A stretch of DNA of 64,000 nt from an uncultured Lewinella sp. (lineage in GTDB: Bacteria > Bacteroidota > Bacteroidia > Chitinophagales > Saprospiraceae): the NCBI GenBank assembly GCA_913057785.1, contig CAJXPD010000002.1, positions 34,738 to 98,737 of the forward strand, written 5' to 3'. Positions 1 through 8,926 of this stretch are shown here, piece after piece. The translations under genes and the position numbers were made by a program. The first letter of the stretch is position 1. Each line of letters begins with the position of its first letter. The notes below the pieces were generated by a model, which made no database searches, was not told where the DNA came from, and saw only the letters and a program-made list of their open reading frames with translations.

Positions 1-1307
1 GACAACTCATAGAATCCGAAGGTTTTCCTGTAGTCAGACTCAACGAGAGAGTACTACCAGCTCATGAAGCTCAGTACATCGCCCATCATTTTCTTCGAGG
101 AGACGAGATCGTGGTCTTAGATGGGTACCATTTCGACAGCAGCTACCAAGAGACTATTAAGCAGGTCGCCGGTAAATTGGTTTGCATTGACGATATACAT
201 CAAACGCACTTTTGGGCCGATACGATCATCAACCATACCAGTGGGATCAGTACAGAAGAGTATCAAAAAGAAGACTACGCCCAGCTGATGTTAGGCTTCG
301 AATATGTATTGCTGCGTCAGCCATTCTTGGACGCAGCTAAACATAGGAGCCCAAGAAAAGAAAAGAGCAAGGGACAAGCTGCCTTTATATGCATGGGGGG
401 AGCCGACCCGGACAACGCAACCATTAAGGCATTAGCCATCTGTGCTCATCGAGAGGATGTAAGCGAATGTCATGTGGTGATTGGCGGTGCCTATTTGCAC
501 CATGACCAGTTGAATGATTTCTGTAAAAGGAGCGAACTAAAAATCAACATATACAGCAACCTGAATGCCGATAATATGGTAGTGTTAATGTCCAATTGTG
601 ATTTGGCCATTTGCCCACCTAGTACCGTTGCCTTAGAATACCTGTGTACTGGACATCAGCTCTACTTAATGCAAACTGCTGATAATCAGACTTACTTACA
701 TCAGTATCTGACGGAAAACAAATTGGCACAAAACTGGACTGACCTCGCAGCAGGTGCAAAAAGGACAGCCAGAGCAGAAGTAATCAATCGACTATTTGAT
801 GGCAAGAGTGATCGTAGGTTATTGAAGCATTTTCGGGCCCTTGACTACGATATGCACTGCGGTTTCCGTAAGGCCACAGATGGAGATATGTTATTGTATT
901 TCAAATGGGCCAATGATCCAATGACTCGCCAACAGTCATTTCATCCTGAACCCATCAAAATCGAAGATCATCGCGCCTGGTTCCAACAGAAAATGGCAGA
1001 TCCTAAGGTGATGATGTATATCATGCAATACAAAGGAAAGCCGGTAGGACAAATTAGGTTCGGTATCAATGGGGTCGCCCTACTGAGCTATTCCATTGAC
1101 CCTAGTGAAAGAGGCAAGAGCTTTGGAACCTACATGGTAAAGCAATCCATCAAGGAATTGGCAAAAGACCTGGACCGACCTATTAATGTAGTTGGATACG
1201 TAAAAAAGGATAACCTAGCCTCTAATAAGGCCCTTTCAAACCTGGGGTTTGAGCCTATTAAAAGCGACCGAGAAACCTCGATCAAGTACTTATTAAAGGC
1301 CAGTTAA
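1..1307 (+). CDS. PseG-PseH fusion: UDP-sugar hydrolase plus N-acetyltransferase (5' partial)
   Basis: The reading frame is open from base 3, so the gene starts before the window; about 434 residues are visible. The N-terminal two thirds resemble PseG, the hydrolase that removes UDP from the 2,4-diacetamido-trideoxy-altrose nucleotide in CMP-pseudaminic acid synthesis: a VVLDGYHFD segment, a CIDDIHQ segment and a Rossmann-like second half. The last ~150 residues (from about MHCGFRKATDGD) form a GNAT domain resembling PseH, the acetyltransferase that supplies PseG with its substrate. Two consecutive pathway steps therefore sit in one polypeptide. PseI follows 42 bp downstream on the same strand. 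Function is inferred from family resemblance; the general family is secure, the exact sugar is less so. Confidence 0.85.
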   Translation, partial: QLIESEGFPVVRLNERVLPAHEAQYIAHHFLRGDEIVVLDGYHFDSSYQETIKQVAGKLVCIDDIHQTHFWADTIINHTSGISTEEYQKEDYAQLMLGFEYVLLRQPFLDAAKHRSPRKEKSKGQAAFICMGGADPDNATIKALAICAHREDVSECHVVIGGAYLHHDQLNDFCKRSELKINIYSNLNADNMVVLMSNCDLAICPPSTVALEYLCTGHQLYLMQTADNQTYLHQYLTENKLAQNWTDLAAGAKRTARAEVINRLFDGKSDRRLLKHFRALDYDMHCGFRKATDGDMLLYFKWANDPMTRQQSFHPEPIKIEDHRAWFQQKMADPKVMMYIMQYKGKPVGQIRFGINGVALLSYSIDPSERGKSFGTYMVKQSIKELAKDLDRPINVVGYVKKDNLASNKALSNLGFEPIKSDRETSIKYLLKAS

Positions 1308-1349
1308 TAGTTAGGACTAAGCATTCATTTATCCCTTAAGAATATACTT

Positions 1350-2393
1350 ATGAAAGTAATGAACATAGGCGGGCAACTTATTGGCCCAACCTACAAGCCA
1401 TTCATCATTGCTGAAATGTCTGGCAATCACAACCAATCACTAGAAAGAGCACTGGAGATCGTAGACGCAGCGGCAGAAGCCGGAGCTCATGCCATCAAAC
1501 TACAGACGTATACGGCAGATACGATGACCGTGAAGGGAGCATATACCATAAAGGATCAAAACTCTCTTTGGAACGGGCGGGAGCTATATGAACTCTATCA
1601 ACAAGCCTATACCCCCTGGGATTGGCACAAAGTGATATTTGATCGAGCCAAGAGTCACGGGATGCTAGCCTTTAGCTCCCCCTTCGACGCCTCGGCAGTG
1701 GATTTCTTGGAAACCCTAGATGTCCCCGCCTATAAAATCGCGTCCTTCGAAAACACAGACCACCCTTTACTTCGCAAAGTAGCCCAAACTGGAAAACCCG
1801 TTATCATGTCGACAGGGGTAGCCACCTTAGCTGATATCGACGAGGCGGTGCGAGTATTGCAGGATAATGGCTGCACTTCTCTAGCAATATTAAAGTGTAC
1901 CTCTACTTATCCAGCGACCCCCTCTACTTCGAATATTGCTACGATTCCACATATGGCTCGTCTTTTTGAAGATGTGCAAGTAGGCTTGTCAGATCATACC
2001 ATGGGGATAGGTGTCGCCGTAGCAGCCGTAGCCCTAGGAGCCACCATAGTTGAAAAGCATTTCACCCTCTCCAGAGCCGATGGCGGTGTGGATAGTGCTT
2101 TTTCTTTAGAGCCTGATGAATTGAAAGCCCTAGTGAAAGAAACGGGCCGTGCAGCCTTGTCTTTAGGACGAATCCAGTACGGCGTGCAAAAGGCAGAAAA
2201 AAATAGCAAGAAGTTTAAACGATCAGTATACGCAGTCAAAGATATTCTACCAGGAGAATCACTGAGTGATCAAAATCTCCGTGTTATTCGTCCGGGTGAT
2301 GGACTGGAGCCTAAATACTTTGATACGTTGCTTGGCAAAACGGCTAAGCAAAAAATCAAAGCCGGAACACCCCTTTCCTGGGAATTAGTATGA
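1350..2393 (+). CDS. pseI: Pseudaminic acid synthase (NeuB family)
   Basis: This enzyme condenses the PseG product with phosphoenolpyruvate to give pseudaminic acid, a nonulosonic acid used on surface glycans. The 347-residue length is normal for the family. The N-terminal part is a NeuB-type TIM barrel (FIIAEMSGNHNQ near residue 20, KLQTYTADTM, a KCTSTYP segment near 180, GLSDHTMG). The C-terminal ~60 residues are a SAF (antifreeze-like) domain beginning near KRSVYAVKDI. The EMSGNHNQ and YTADTMT signatures favour PseI over NeuB sialic acid synthases. It lies directly after the PseG-PseH fusion, and a strong terminator follows, so it is the last gene of this pse operon. Confidence 0.92.
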   Translation: MKVMNIGGQLIGPTYKPFIIAEMSGNHNQSLERALEIVDAAAEAGAHAIKLQTYTADTMTVKGAYTIKDQNSLWNGRELYELYQQAYTPWDWHKVIFDRAKSHGMLAFSSPFDASAVDFLETLDVPAYKIASFENTDHPLLRKVAQTGKPVIMSTGVATLADIDEAVRVLQDNGCTSLAILKCTSTYPATPSTSNIATIPHMARLFEDVQVGLSDHTMGIGVAVAAVALGATIVEKHFTLSRADGGVDSAFSLEPDELKALVKETGRAALSLGRIQYGVQKAEKNSKKFKRSVYAVKDILPGESLSDQNLRVIRPGDGLEPKYFDTLLGKTAKQKIKAGTPLSWELV

Positions 2394-2450
2394 AAAAACA
2401 GGGCTACCTACAGCCCTTAAAGAGGTAGGTTATATTTTAGGGGAATTTTT

Positions 2451-2487
2451 GTTGGGAGTCATATTTTTGGCTCCCAATTTTTTTTTG
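2451..2487 (+). terminator. Intrinsic terminator after pseI
   Basis: A 7-bp stem TTGGGAG (2452-2458) pairs with CTCCCAA (2471-2477) and runs straight into nine T residues. It closes the pseudaminic acid operon and separates it from the H-NOX block. Confidence 0.85.
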
Positions 2488-2912
2488 CATATTGTAGGCT
2501 CACACCTACCTAAAACTTTTTCGGATTATTTCCGTATACCATCTAGTACAAAGAAATCATATATTCTTTATACATATGTGACAATGCTTTAAGGTCAACT
2601 CCTTTATGGGTACACCTTAACAAACCCACCAATATATCTTCTTCAAACATGGCCTTGATTGCTGTAACTCCGCAATCCAGAAACTGAATTGATTCTATTA
2701 ATCAGCAATAGTAAGCCATTCTGTTACCTAACATTTCAGATAATGGAAAGGCAAAGCCAAATGATGCGTGGGATAGGAGAAAATTCCTTCCTCTAGGTAC
2801 CCATGCTATGCTCTATGGATCGAACCGATTTAGTTTTATTCATCTGGAATGTGGCCTAATGCCTTAAATCAGTTCAGACATAATTTATTCCCAAACAAAT
2901 AAAGAACCCTAC
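2488..2912. other. 425-bp intergenic region upstream of the H-NOX block
   Basis: No convincing gene. The region holds a 7-bp inverted repeat TTAAGGT/ACCTTAA (2589-2595 and 2614-2620, 18-nt spacer) that could be an operator. ACCTACCT at 2514-2521 is the complement of AGGTAGGT at 2423-2430. The promoter of the H-NOX operon must lie here, but I see no clear TAnnTTTG box close to 2913. A 35-codon minus-strand ORF (2543-2650) is present but is not supported as a gene. Confidence 0.5.
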
Positions 2913-3455
2913 ATGAAAGGTATTGTATTCACGGGATTCCTAGATATGGTTGAAGAAAAGTTCGGCTATGATATCGCGGATGAAATAATCTCGGAAGGAA
3001 ATCTCCCCTCGGGTGGTTCCTACACCTCTGTTGGCACTTATTCCCATGGAGAAATGGTTCAATTAATCATGGGGCTGAGTCAAAAGACCCAAAAAGACGC
3101 CCCTTCTTTATTGAAGGCCTTCGCCCTGTACTTTTTCGACACATTGGAAAAGACCTACCCGCAATTTCTTGAAGCGGCAGATAATGCGTTCGACTTCTTG
3201 GAATCCATTGAAAATTACATTCACGTCGAAGTACGGAAACTCTATCCAGATGCCGAGCTCCCTACTTTTGAAACTAACCTTCTAGGGGATAATACCCTCG
3301 AAATGATCTACACCTCCGAAAGAGCCATGTCTGATTTTGCAGAGGGCTTGATGGAGCGAGCCATTGGCTACTATGGAGAAGAAGCTACCATAGAAAAAAA
3401 GAAGCTAAGTGAAGATGGCAAGAAGGTCCAATTCGTAGTGATCAAGAAAGGCTAG
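2913..3455 (+). CDS. H-NOX heme-binding gas sensor protein
   Basis: A 180-residue stand-alone H-NOX (HNOB) domain, the usual length for bacterial H-NOX proteins that bind NO or O2 through heme. Key residues are present: the proximal heme-ligand histidine is His104 (IHVEVRKLYPDAELP), and the YxSxR heme-propionate motif is intact as Tyr133-Ser135-Arg137 (YTSER). There is no signal peptide or membrane segment, so it is cytoplasmic. Two bases separate it from the following hybrid kinase gene, the classical H-NOX/HnoK arrangement in which ligand binding alters kinase activity. Whether it prefers NO or also binds O2 cannot be read reliably from the sequence. Confidence 0.95.
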   Translation: MKGIVFTGFLDMVEEKFGYDIADEIISEGNLPSGGSYTSVGTYSHGEMVQLIMGLSQKTQKDAPSLLKAFALYFFDTLEKTYPQFLEAADNAFDFLESIENYIHVEVRKLYPDAELPTFETNLLGDNTLEMIYTSERAMSDFAEGLMERAIGYYGEEATIEKKKLSEDGKKVQFVVIKKG

Positions 3456-3457
3456 GC

Positions 3458-5572
3458 ATGGATCAGATCGAGGTATTTAAACGCAGGGTCGAAAGAGAAC
3501 GCAATGCTCGAAAGCAAGCTGAGGCTATTCTGGAACAGAAAGCCCTAGAACTCTTTCATGCTAATGAAGAACTGCGCAGACTCAATGAAAACCTCGAAAC
3601 TAAGGTAGAACAACGAACCCGGAAACTAGAGGTTAGCGAGCAGAAGCATCGTAGGATCATGGAAAACATGCAATTGGGGCTCATTGAAATGGACCTCAAT
3701 CTAACGATCATTCGAGCCTATGATAAGTTCTGTCAGATGACTGGATACACCTGCGAAGAGTTGGAAGGCAGGAACGTTGGAGATATTCTCTTGACGGAAG
3801 AGGACTTGGCTCGTTTGCAACAGGAGGTTCAAGATGATCAACAAGGAGCGGGTGCTAGTTTCGAGATTCAACTGATCAAGAAAAATGGAAAAAGGCTTTG
3901 GGTTCTGGTCTCCATAAGCCCCATCTATGACCTGAACAATGAGTTGGTCGGTTCATTGGGTATAAACTTTGACCTGTCCGCCAGAAAAGAGTTGGAGAAT
4001 GACTTGGCTACAGCCAGAGATGAAGCTGAACTAGCAAAAGATGCAGAGAGTCAATTTCTGGCTCGCATGAGTCATGAGATCAGGACGCCACTAAATGCGA
4101 TCATTGGGATGTCACATATTTTATTTGACACCAATCCTACTGATGCTCAGCAAGAATATCTCTCGATCTTAAAGAGCTCCGCGGATATCTTGCTCGCCTT
4201 GATCAATGATATCTTGGATTTCTCCAAGATTCAGGCCGGTGAAATCTCAGTAAACCCTAAGGAGTTCGACCTTCCAGGATTAGTTCGCTCTTTGCAAAAG
4301 ACATTCCAGCATAAACTGGAAGGAAAGCCGGTAGAAGTGGTGGCCAATGTAGATTACAATATCAAGAATCTACTGATTGGTGATGACCTCCTACTCAATC
4401 AAATTCTACTGAATTTGATGGGCAATGCCGCCAAGTTCACTTCCGAAGGGCAGATCGGAGTACAAGTCAAGGTGCTGCAGCGACAAGGGAAGCAGGTGAA
4501 ACTTGAATTTATCGTTCACGATACGGGCATTGGGGTCTCCAAGGAAAAATTGGAACTCATTTTCGAGAACTTCAAGCAAGCAGATGGAGATGTAAGGCAC
4601 AAGTTCGGTGGAACGGGGCTCGGGCTGGCCATCACCAGGCAATTGGTGGAATTACAAGGCGGGCACATCTATGCGGAAGGAGAATTAGGGGTTGGCACCT
4701 CTTTCATTTTCACCATCGAATATGAAGATTCAGGAATCCTGCCCACACTAGTTACCGAAAAATTACCTACCGCGGCAGAAGTGGATGTGGCAGATGTTCA
4801 GATACTAGTCGCGGAGGATAACATCATGAATCGTAAGTACGTCGCTACCCTTTTCAAAAAGTGGAAAATCCCTATTCACTTCGCCCACAATGGAAAGGAG
4901 GCGGTAGAAAGAGCCCAAGAAAAAACCTTTGATCTCATCCTAATGGATATTTCAATGCCAGAGATGGATGGATACGAGGCCACTATAGCTATACGCAACA
5001 CCCAAAACCCAAATCAACATACCCCAATTGTAGCTTTGACAGCTTCTGCTTTGGTATCCAAAAAAGATAAGGCCTTCGAGATTGGTATGACCGATTACAT
5101 GGCCAAACCCTACAAGCCAATGAAGCTATTACAGAAAATAAAATCTCACATTAATTCCAGACATACACCAAAAATAGAAATGGAAGAAAACAAGAATTTC
5201 ACATTCAATGAGAAACTGGATGTCGAGACACTCGAAGCTCTTTATGAAGATGATTTGGAGTACGCGGCTGATCTTTTTGAAACGTTCCTCGACTTCACGG
5301 TCGAAGAATTCAGACCCTTGAAAGGGTTCATTGAAGCAGAGGATTGGGCAACAGCCAAGGGGCTTGCCCACAAATTGAAACCGACCTTCTCTATGGTGGG
5401 TTTATCTATCGTTGAATCCAAAATGATGGAAATTGAACATCTAGCCATGCAACAAGGAGACAAAGAAAAAATTCTCCAATTGCACCAAGAAGTTGAATCG
5501 GCCATCGAAGAATATGTCCCTATTCTAAACGCTGATCTTGACAAAATGAAGCGCATCATCGGCGTTGCTTGA
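3458..5572 (+). CDS. H-NOX-associated hybrid sensor histidine kinase (PAS-HisKA-HATPase-REC-HPt)
   Basis: A 704-residue soluble phosphorelay protein with no membrane segment. Order: N-terminal coiled coil (about 5-60), PAS (65-175), HisKA with phospho-acceptor His206 in FLARMSHEIRTPLNA, HATPase (N-box near 319-323, DTGIG at 355-359, GGTGLGL at 384-390), receiver domain with acceptor Asp497 and Lys550, and a C-terminal HPt domain with His638 (AHKLKPTF). Its position 2 bp after H-NOX marks it as the partner kinase. The HPt domain implies phosphotransfer to a separate receiver, and two receiver-containing regulators follow directly. The N-terminal coiled coil is a plausible H-NOX contact surface (inference). 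Confidence 0.93.
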   Translation: MDQIEVFKRRVERERNARKQAEAILEQKALELFHANEELRRLNENLETKVEQRTRKLEVSEQKHRRIMENMQLGLIEMDLNLTIIRAYDKFCQMTGYTCEELEGRNVGDILLTEEDLARLQQEVQDDQQGAGASFEIQLIKKNGKRLWVLVSISPIYDLNNELVGSLGINFDLSARKELENDLATARDEAELAKDAESQFLARMSHEIRTPLNAIIGMSHILFDTNPTDAQQEYLSILKSSADILLALINDILDFSKIQAGEISVNPKEFDLPGLVRSLQKTFQHKLEGKPVEVVANVDYNIKNLLIGDDLLLNQILLNLMGNAAKFTSEGQIGVQVKVLQRQGKQVKLEFIVHDTGIGVSKEKLELIFENFKQADGDVRHKFGGTGLGLAITRQLVELQGGHIYAEGELGVGTSFIFTIEYEDSGILPTLVTEKLPTAAEVDVADVQILVAEDNIMNRKYVATLFKKWKIPIHFAHNGKEAVERAQEKTFDLILMDISMPEMDGYEATIAIRNTQNPNQHTPIVALTASALVSKKDKAFEIGMTDYMAKPYKPMKLLQKIKSHINSRHTPKIEMEENKNFTFNEKLDVETLEALYEDDLEYAADLFETFLDFTVEEFRPLKGFIEAEDWATAKGLAHKLKPTFSMVGLSIVESKMMEIEHLAMQQGDKEKILQLHQEVESAIEEYVPILNADLDKMKRIIGVA

Positions 5573-5593
5573 CCCCCTTAAAATCCCTGACAA

Positions 5594-6286
5594 ATGGTAT
5601 TAAACTGTATTATCGTTGACGATGACCTGATGGCCCGAAAAGGGCTAGAAAGACTTTGCGACAAATCAGAACTACTCAACACGATAGGTATCTGTGAAAA
5701 CGCGAAGAAAGCACTCGAGCTTCTTTCTAAAGAAGTCGTCGATCTCATTTTCCTGGATATAGAGATGCCAGAAATCACGGGAATCGAATTTCTAGAAAAT
5801 GCCGTTTCCCTACCCCAAGTAATATTTACAACATCTAACAAAGAATACGCCTACGAGGCCTACAATTATCAAGTGACTGATTTTCTAAAGAAACCCATTA
5901 CCTACCCTCGCTTCAAGCAAGCGGTAGAGAAGGCTTACGCCATTCATGAGAAGAACAATGCCTACAAGGCCAATGCACAAGAAGTATACGTAAGGGAAGA
6001 TGGTCGATTCGTAAGGATCCCCTTTGACCATATCCTATATTTCGAAAATGTTGGCGATTATGTACGAGTCAAAACGGTTCAAGGGAGCCATATTATTCAC
6101 GGTACCCTGAAAGGTATCAATGGTAAACTAGACAACCCTAGATTCTTGAAGGTTCATCGCTCCTTTATCGTCAACCTCAGTAAGATTAAGGATATCGAGG
6201 AAAATACACTGGTGATAGAAAAGAAAGTTATACCGATCAGCCGAGCCAATAAGCCTGTATTAATGGGCAAACTCAATTTACTTTAA
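5594..6286 (+). CDS. LytTR-family response regulator
   Basis: A 230-residue regulator: receiver domain (residues 1-120; acidic pocket DDD at 9-11, phospho-acceptor Asp55 in LIFLDIEMPE, Lys at 99/100) followed by a LytTR DNA-binding domain (about 130-230; FLKVHRSFIVN and ISRANKPVL segments). LytTR domains usually bind paired imperfect repeats near promoters. It sits 21 bp after the H-NOX-associated hybrid kinase, whose HPt domain could phosphorylate it. No target site was identified in the window. Confidence 0.93.
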   Translation: MVLNCIIVDDDLMARKGLERLCDKSELLNTIGICENAKKALELLSKEVVDLIFLDIEMPEITGIEFLENAVSLPQVIFTTSNKEYAYEAYNYQVTDFLKKPITYPRFKQAVEKAYAIHEKNNAYKANAQEVYVREDGRFVRIPFDHILYFENVGDYVRVKTVQGSHIIHGTLKGINGKLDNPRFLKVHRSFIVNLSKIKDIEENTLVIEKKVIPISRANKPVLMGKLNLL

Positions 6287-6311
6287 TCCACACAAACCTG
6301 ATCGATTATAG

Positions 6312-7676
6312 ATGGCAGCCCAAACTCAAAATACACGAATATTTGTCGTTGAAGATGACCCGATTTATCAGCGGATGATTAAATATCTCATGGAATTTAA
6401 TCCCGATCATGAGGTCCATGTTTTTTCCACTGGTCAAGAATGTCTTCAACAATTAGATAAACAACCCAACATCATTTCGCTTGACTATAGTCTCCCCGAT
6501 ATGACTGGAGAGGAAGTGCTGCGTAAGATTAAGGCCGCTAATCAAGATATTCACGTGCTAATTCTCTCCGGGCAGCAGGATATAGCGACCGCCGTAAAAC
6601 TGTTGAAGAACGGAGCCTTTGACTATATCACTAAGGACAGTGAAACCAAAGATCGTTTGCTGAATGCCATTAGGCATATCAAAGATCAAAAGAACCTCAA
6701 GGAGGAGGTAAACATGTTGCGGGAAGAGCTCGAAATTAAGTATGAGTTTGGCAATTCCGTGATTGGAAACAGTTCTGTGATGCAGCCCGTCTTTCGCATG
6801 ATGAAGAAGGCAGCCCAAAGTAACATCACTGTGTCCTTGTACGGTGCTACTGGCACGGGCAAGGAAGTGGTAGCGAAGAGTATTCACTTTAATTCTCCAA
6901 GGCAAAAAGGCCCATTCATTCCCGTGAATATGGGAGCCATTCCTAGAGAATTAGTAGAAAGCGAGCTTTTTGGGCATGAGAAAGGAGCCTTTACCGGAGC
7001 CATCGCTCGGAAAAAGGGGCACTTCGAATTAGCTAATGGAGGAACGCTATTTCTTGATGAAGTAGCAGAGATGGATCTTAGCACCCAAACAAAATTGCTG
7101 CGCGCCCTGCAGGAACGCGAGATCATACGAGTTGGCGGTGAAAAACCTATCCCTTTTGATACCAGAATTATCATTGCCACACATAAAGATCTAGGAGCTG
7201 AAGTCCGGAAAGGCAGATTTCGAGAAGACCTCTATTATAGACTATTGGGCCTGAATATTAAACTTCCGCTCCTGATGGAAAGAGGCAACGATATTTTACT
7301 GTTGGCTCAAGCATTCTTAGACCGATTCACAACTCAGAACGGTATGGGCAAAATGTCCATTGCTAAATCTGCCAAAAACAAGTTGATGGAATACAGCTAT
7401 CCCGGAAATGTGCGAGAGATCAAGGCCATAATGGAATTAGCAGCTGTATTAGCCAATGATCAGATCATTCACGAGGAGGATATCCAATTCAACAGCATCC
7501 AAAGAGAAGCAGGTTTTCTCACGCAAGAGCTAACCCTTGAAGGGTATAAAAACCTCATCATTAAATCCTTCTTGGATAAATACAATGATGATGTAATGCT
7601 AGTAGCTAAAAAACTCGACATCGGTAAGTCGACGATCTACCGCATGCTAAAAGAAGAAAGAGTGCAAGCAAATTAA
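6312..7676 (+). CDS. NtrC-family sigma-54-dependent response regulator
   Basis: A 454-residue activator with three domains. The receiver domain has acceptor Asp58 (ISLDYSLPD). The AAA+ domain has a Walker A at 178-185 (GATGTGKE), the sigma-54-contacting GAFTGA loop at 225-230 and a Walker B segment TLFLDE near 245-250. A Fis-type HTH occupies about 415-450 (VAKKLDIGKSTIYRML). The complete GAFTGA motif indicates a functional sigma-54 activator. It lies 25 bp after the LytTR regulator, so one sensory block carries two output regulators. I could not find a convincing -24/-12 promoter in the nearby intergenic DNA. Confidence 0.94.
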   Translation: MAAQTQNTRIFVVEDDPIYQRMIKYLMEFNPDHEVHVFSTGQECLQQLDKQPNIISLDYSLPDMTGEEVLRKIKAANQDIHVLILSGQQDIATAVKLLKNGAFDYITKDSETKDRLLNAIRHIKDQKNLKEEVNMLREELEIKYEFGNSVIGNSSVMQPVFRMMKKAAQSNITVSLYGATGTGKEVVAKSIHFNSPRQKGPFIPVNMGAIPRELVESELFGHEKGAFTGAIARKKGHFELANGGTLFLDEVAEMDLSTQTKLLRALQEREIIRVGGEKPIPFDTRIIIATHKDLGAEVRKGRFREDLYYRLLGLNIKLPLLMERGNDILLLAQAFLDRFTTQNGMGKMSIAKSAKNKLMEYSYPGNVREIKAIMELAAVLANDQIIHEEDIQFNSIQREAGFLTQELTLEGYKNLIIKSFLDKYNDDVMLVAKKLDIGKSTIYRMLKEERVQAN

Positions 7677-7797
7677 AGTCACTTTTCCGAGCCTTGACAT
7701 TTGCTATTTACAATAACCAAATCCTTAAAGAGAGGTGCCTATCACCCTTTTTCCATGGGTAGGCGAATACATTATAAATCATTTACAACACCAAAAA

Positions 7798-8916
7798 ATG
7801 CTCCTAACCCATTTAGAACTAAACACAGTTATTCAGGAAGTCCAACGTTTTTCCCTAGAAGAAAACGATATTCTAATGTTGCTAATAGCAACTGATTCCT
7901 CCACTCCTGTTAAGCCCATTGTTGAATCCTTGCAAAAATTGGAAATCCCTTTCTTTGGGGCGCTTTTTCCCGGGATTATATATGGCACAAAGGAAATTAC
8001 AGAAGGAATCATCATCAAGAAATGGAAAGCGGCGACAGCTCCTATCATCATCAAGGACGTCGCTAGTAAGCAGCTGACGGGATTGGATAAGTTGGTTTTG
8101 CCTGAAACCCAAGAAAAATTGACTGCTTTCACTTTTATTGATGGTTTAACTGTCCAGATCGACAACTTCCTGGATAGTCTAAATAACATCATTGGAGGAA
8201 AAGTTAATTTCATTGGAGGGGGAGCAGGTGTAATGAGCTTCGAGCAACAGCCTTGTGTCTTTACCAATGAGGGTTTCTTCGAAGATGCTGCGGTTGTGTG
8301 CCTGACCGCAGAAAAAAGTCGATTGGGTGTACGGCATGGATGGGAAAAGGTGGCAGGACCCCTTGTTGCCACTCATACAGAAGGGAATGTCATTCATCAA
8401 TTGAATTGGAACAATGCCTTTGAAGAATATAAGGCCATCATCAAAGCAGATAGCGGTCTAGAGATCGATCACAGCAATTTCTTTGAGATAGCTAAAAATT
8501 ACCCCTTCGGTATCTATCGTGAAAACGAAGAGGATATCGTTAGGGATTCCTTTAAAGTGGGCGAAAACGGAGAACTTATCTGTTTTGGAGAGGTTAAACC
8601 TCATACCGTGTTGAATGTATTAAAGGGAGAACCAGGTACACTCATTGATGCCGCCCAAGAGGCCATTAATGATTGTAAAACCCAAAATGCTAGCCATCTA
8701 GCGGCAACAGAGACAATGGTAGTCAATTGCATTTCCCGTCGACACTTTCTGGAAAATGCCTTTGAAGATGAAATGGATATTATTGCCAAAGAAGTAAAAA
8801 AAGTTGAAGGGGAAGTCCCGCACGGCATCCTAAGCCTAGGAGAAATCTCTTCCTATGGCACAGGCCTGCTGGACATTTTCAATAAAACCATAGTGGTAGG
8901 CACCTTCAGCAATTAG
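7798..8916 (+). CDS. FIST domain protein (NosP-like candidate NO sensor)
   Basis: About 372 residues covering FIST_N and FIST_C; typical segments are IPFFGALFPGIIYG, the glycine-rich NFIGGGAG, GVRHGWEKV, and the C-terminal GEISSYGTGLLDIFNKTIVVG. FIST proteins of the NosP group are hemoproteins that sense NO and regulate a neighbouring hybrid kinase (NahK). Here too a hybrid kinase starts 10 bp downstream. I chose ATG 7798; an in-frame GTG at 7735 would add 21 residues outside the domain. The heme ligand cannot be assigned from sequence alone, so NO binding is inference. It is cytoplasmic, with no signal peptide. Confidence 0.9.
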   Translation: MLLTHLELNTVIQEVQRFSLEENDILMLLIATDSSTPVKPIVESLQKLEIPFFGALFPGIIYGTKEITEGIIIKKWKAATAPIIIKDVASKQLTGLDKLVLPETQEKLTAFTFIDGLTVQIDNFLDSLNNIIGGKVNFIGGGAGVMSFEQQPCVFTNEGFFEDAAVVCLTAEKSRLGVRHGWEKVAGPLVATHTEGNVIHQLNWNNAFEEYKAIIKADSGLEIDHSNFFEIAKNYPFGIYRENEEDIVRDSFKVGENGELICFGEVKPHTVLNVLKGEPGTLIDAAQEAINDCKTQNASHLAATETMVVNCISRRHFLENAFEDEMDIIAKEVKKVEGEVPHGILSLGEISSYGTGLLDIFNKTIVVGTFSN

Positions 8917-8926
8917 TCAACTAAGA

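Noticed and set aside
2577..2583. TGTCACA on the minus strand as a second ECF41 promoter
   Set aside because: No minus-strand gene follows and no -10-like sequence lies at 16 nt. A 7-mer is expected by chance.
2543..2650. 35-codon minus-strand ORF in the pseI/H-NOX intergenic region
   Set aside because: No recognisable family, no promoter or terminator in that direction, and an upstream stop close by. Length is within chance for AT-rich DNA.
7735..7797. GTG start for the FIST gene
   Set aside because: The added 21 residues lie outside the domain, and the ATG at 7798 is better placed; kept only as an alternative.
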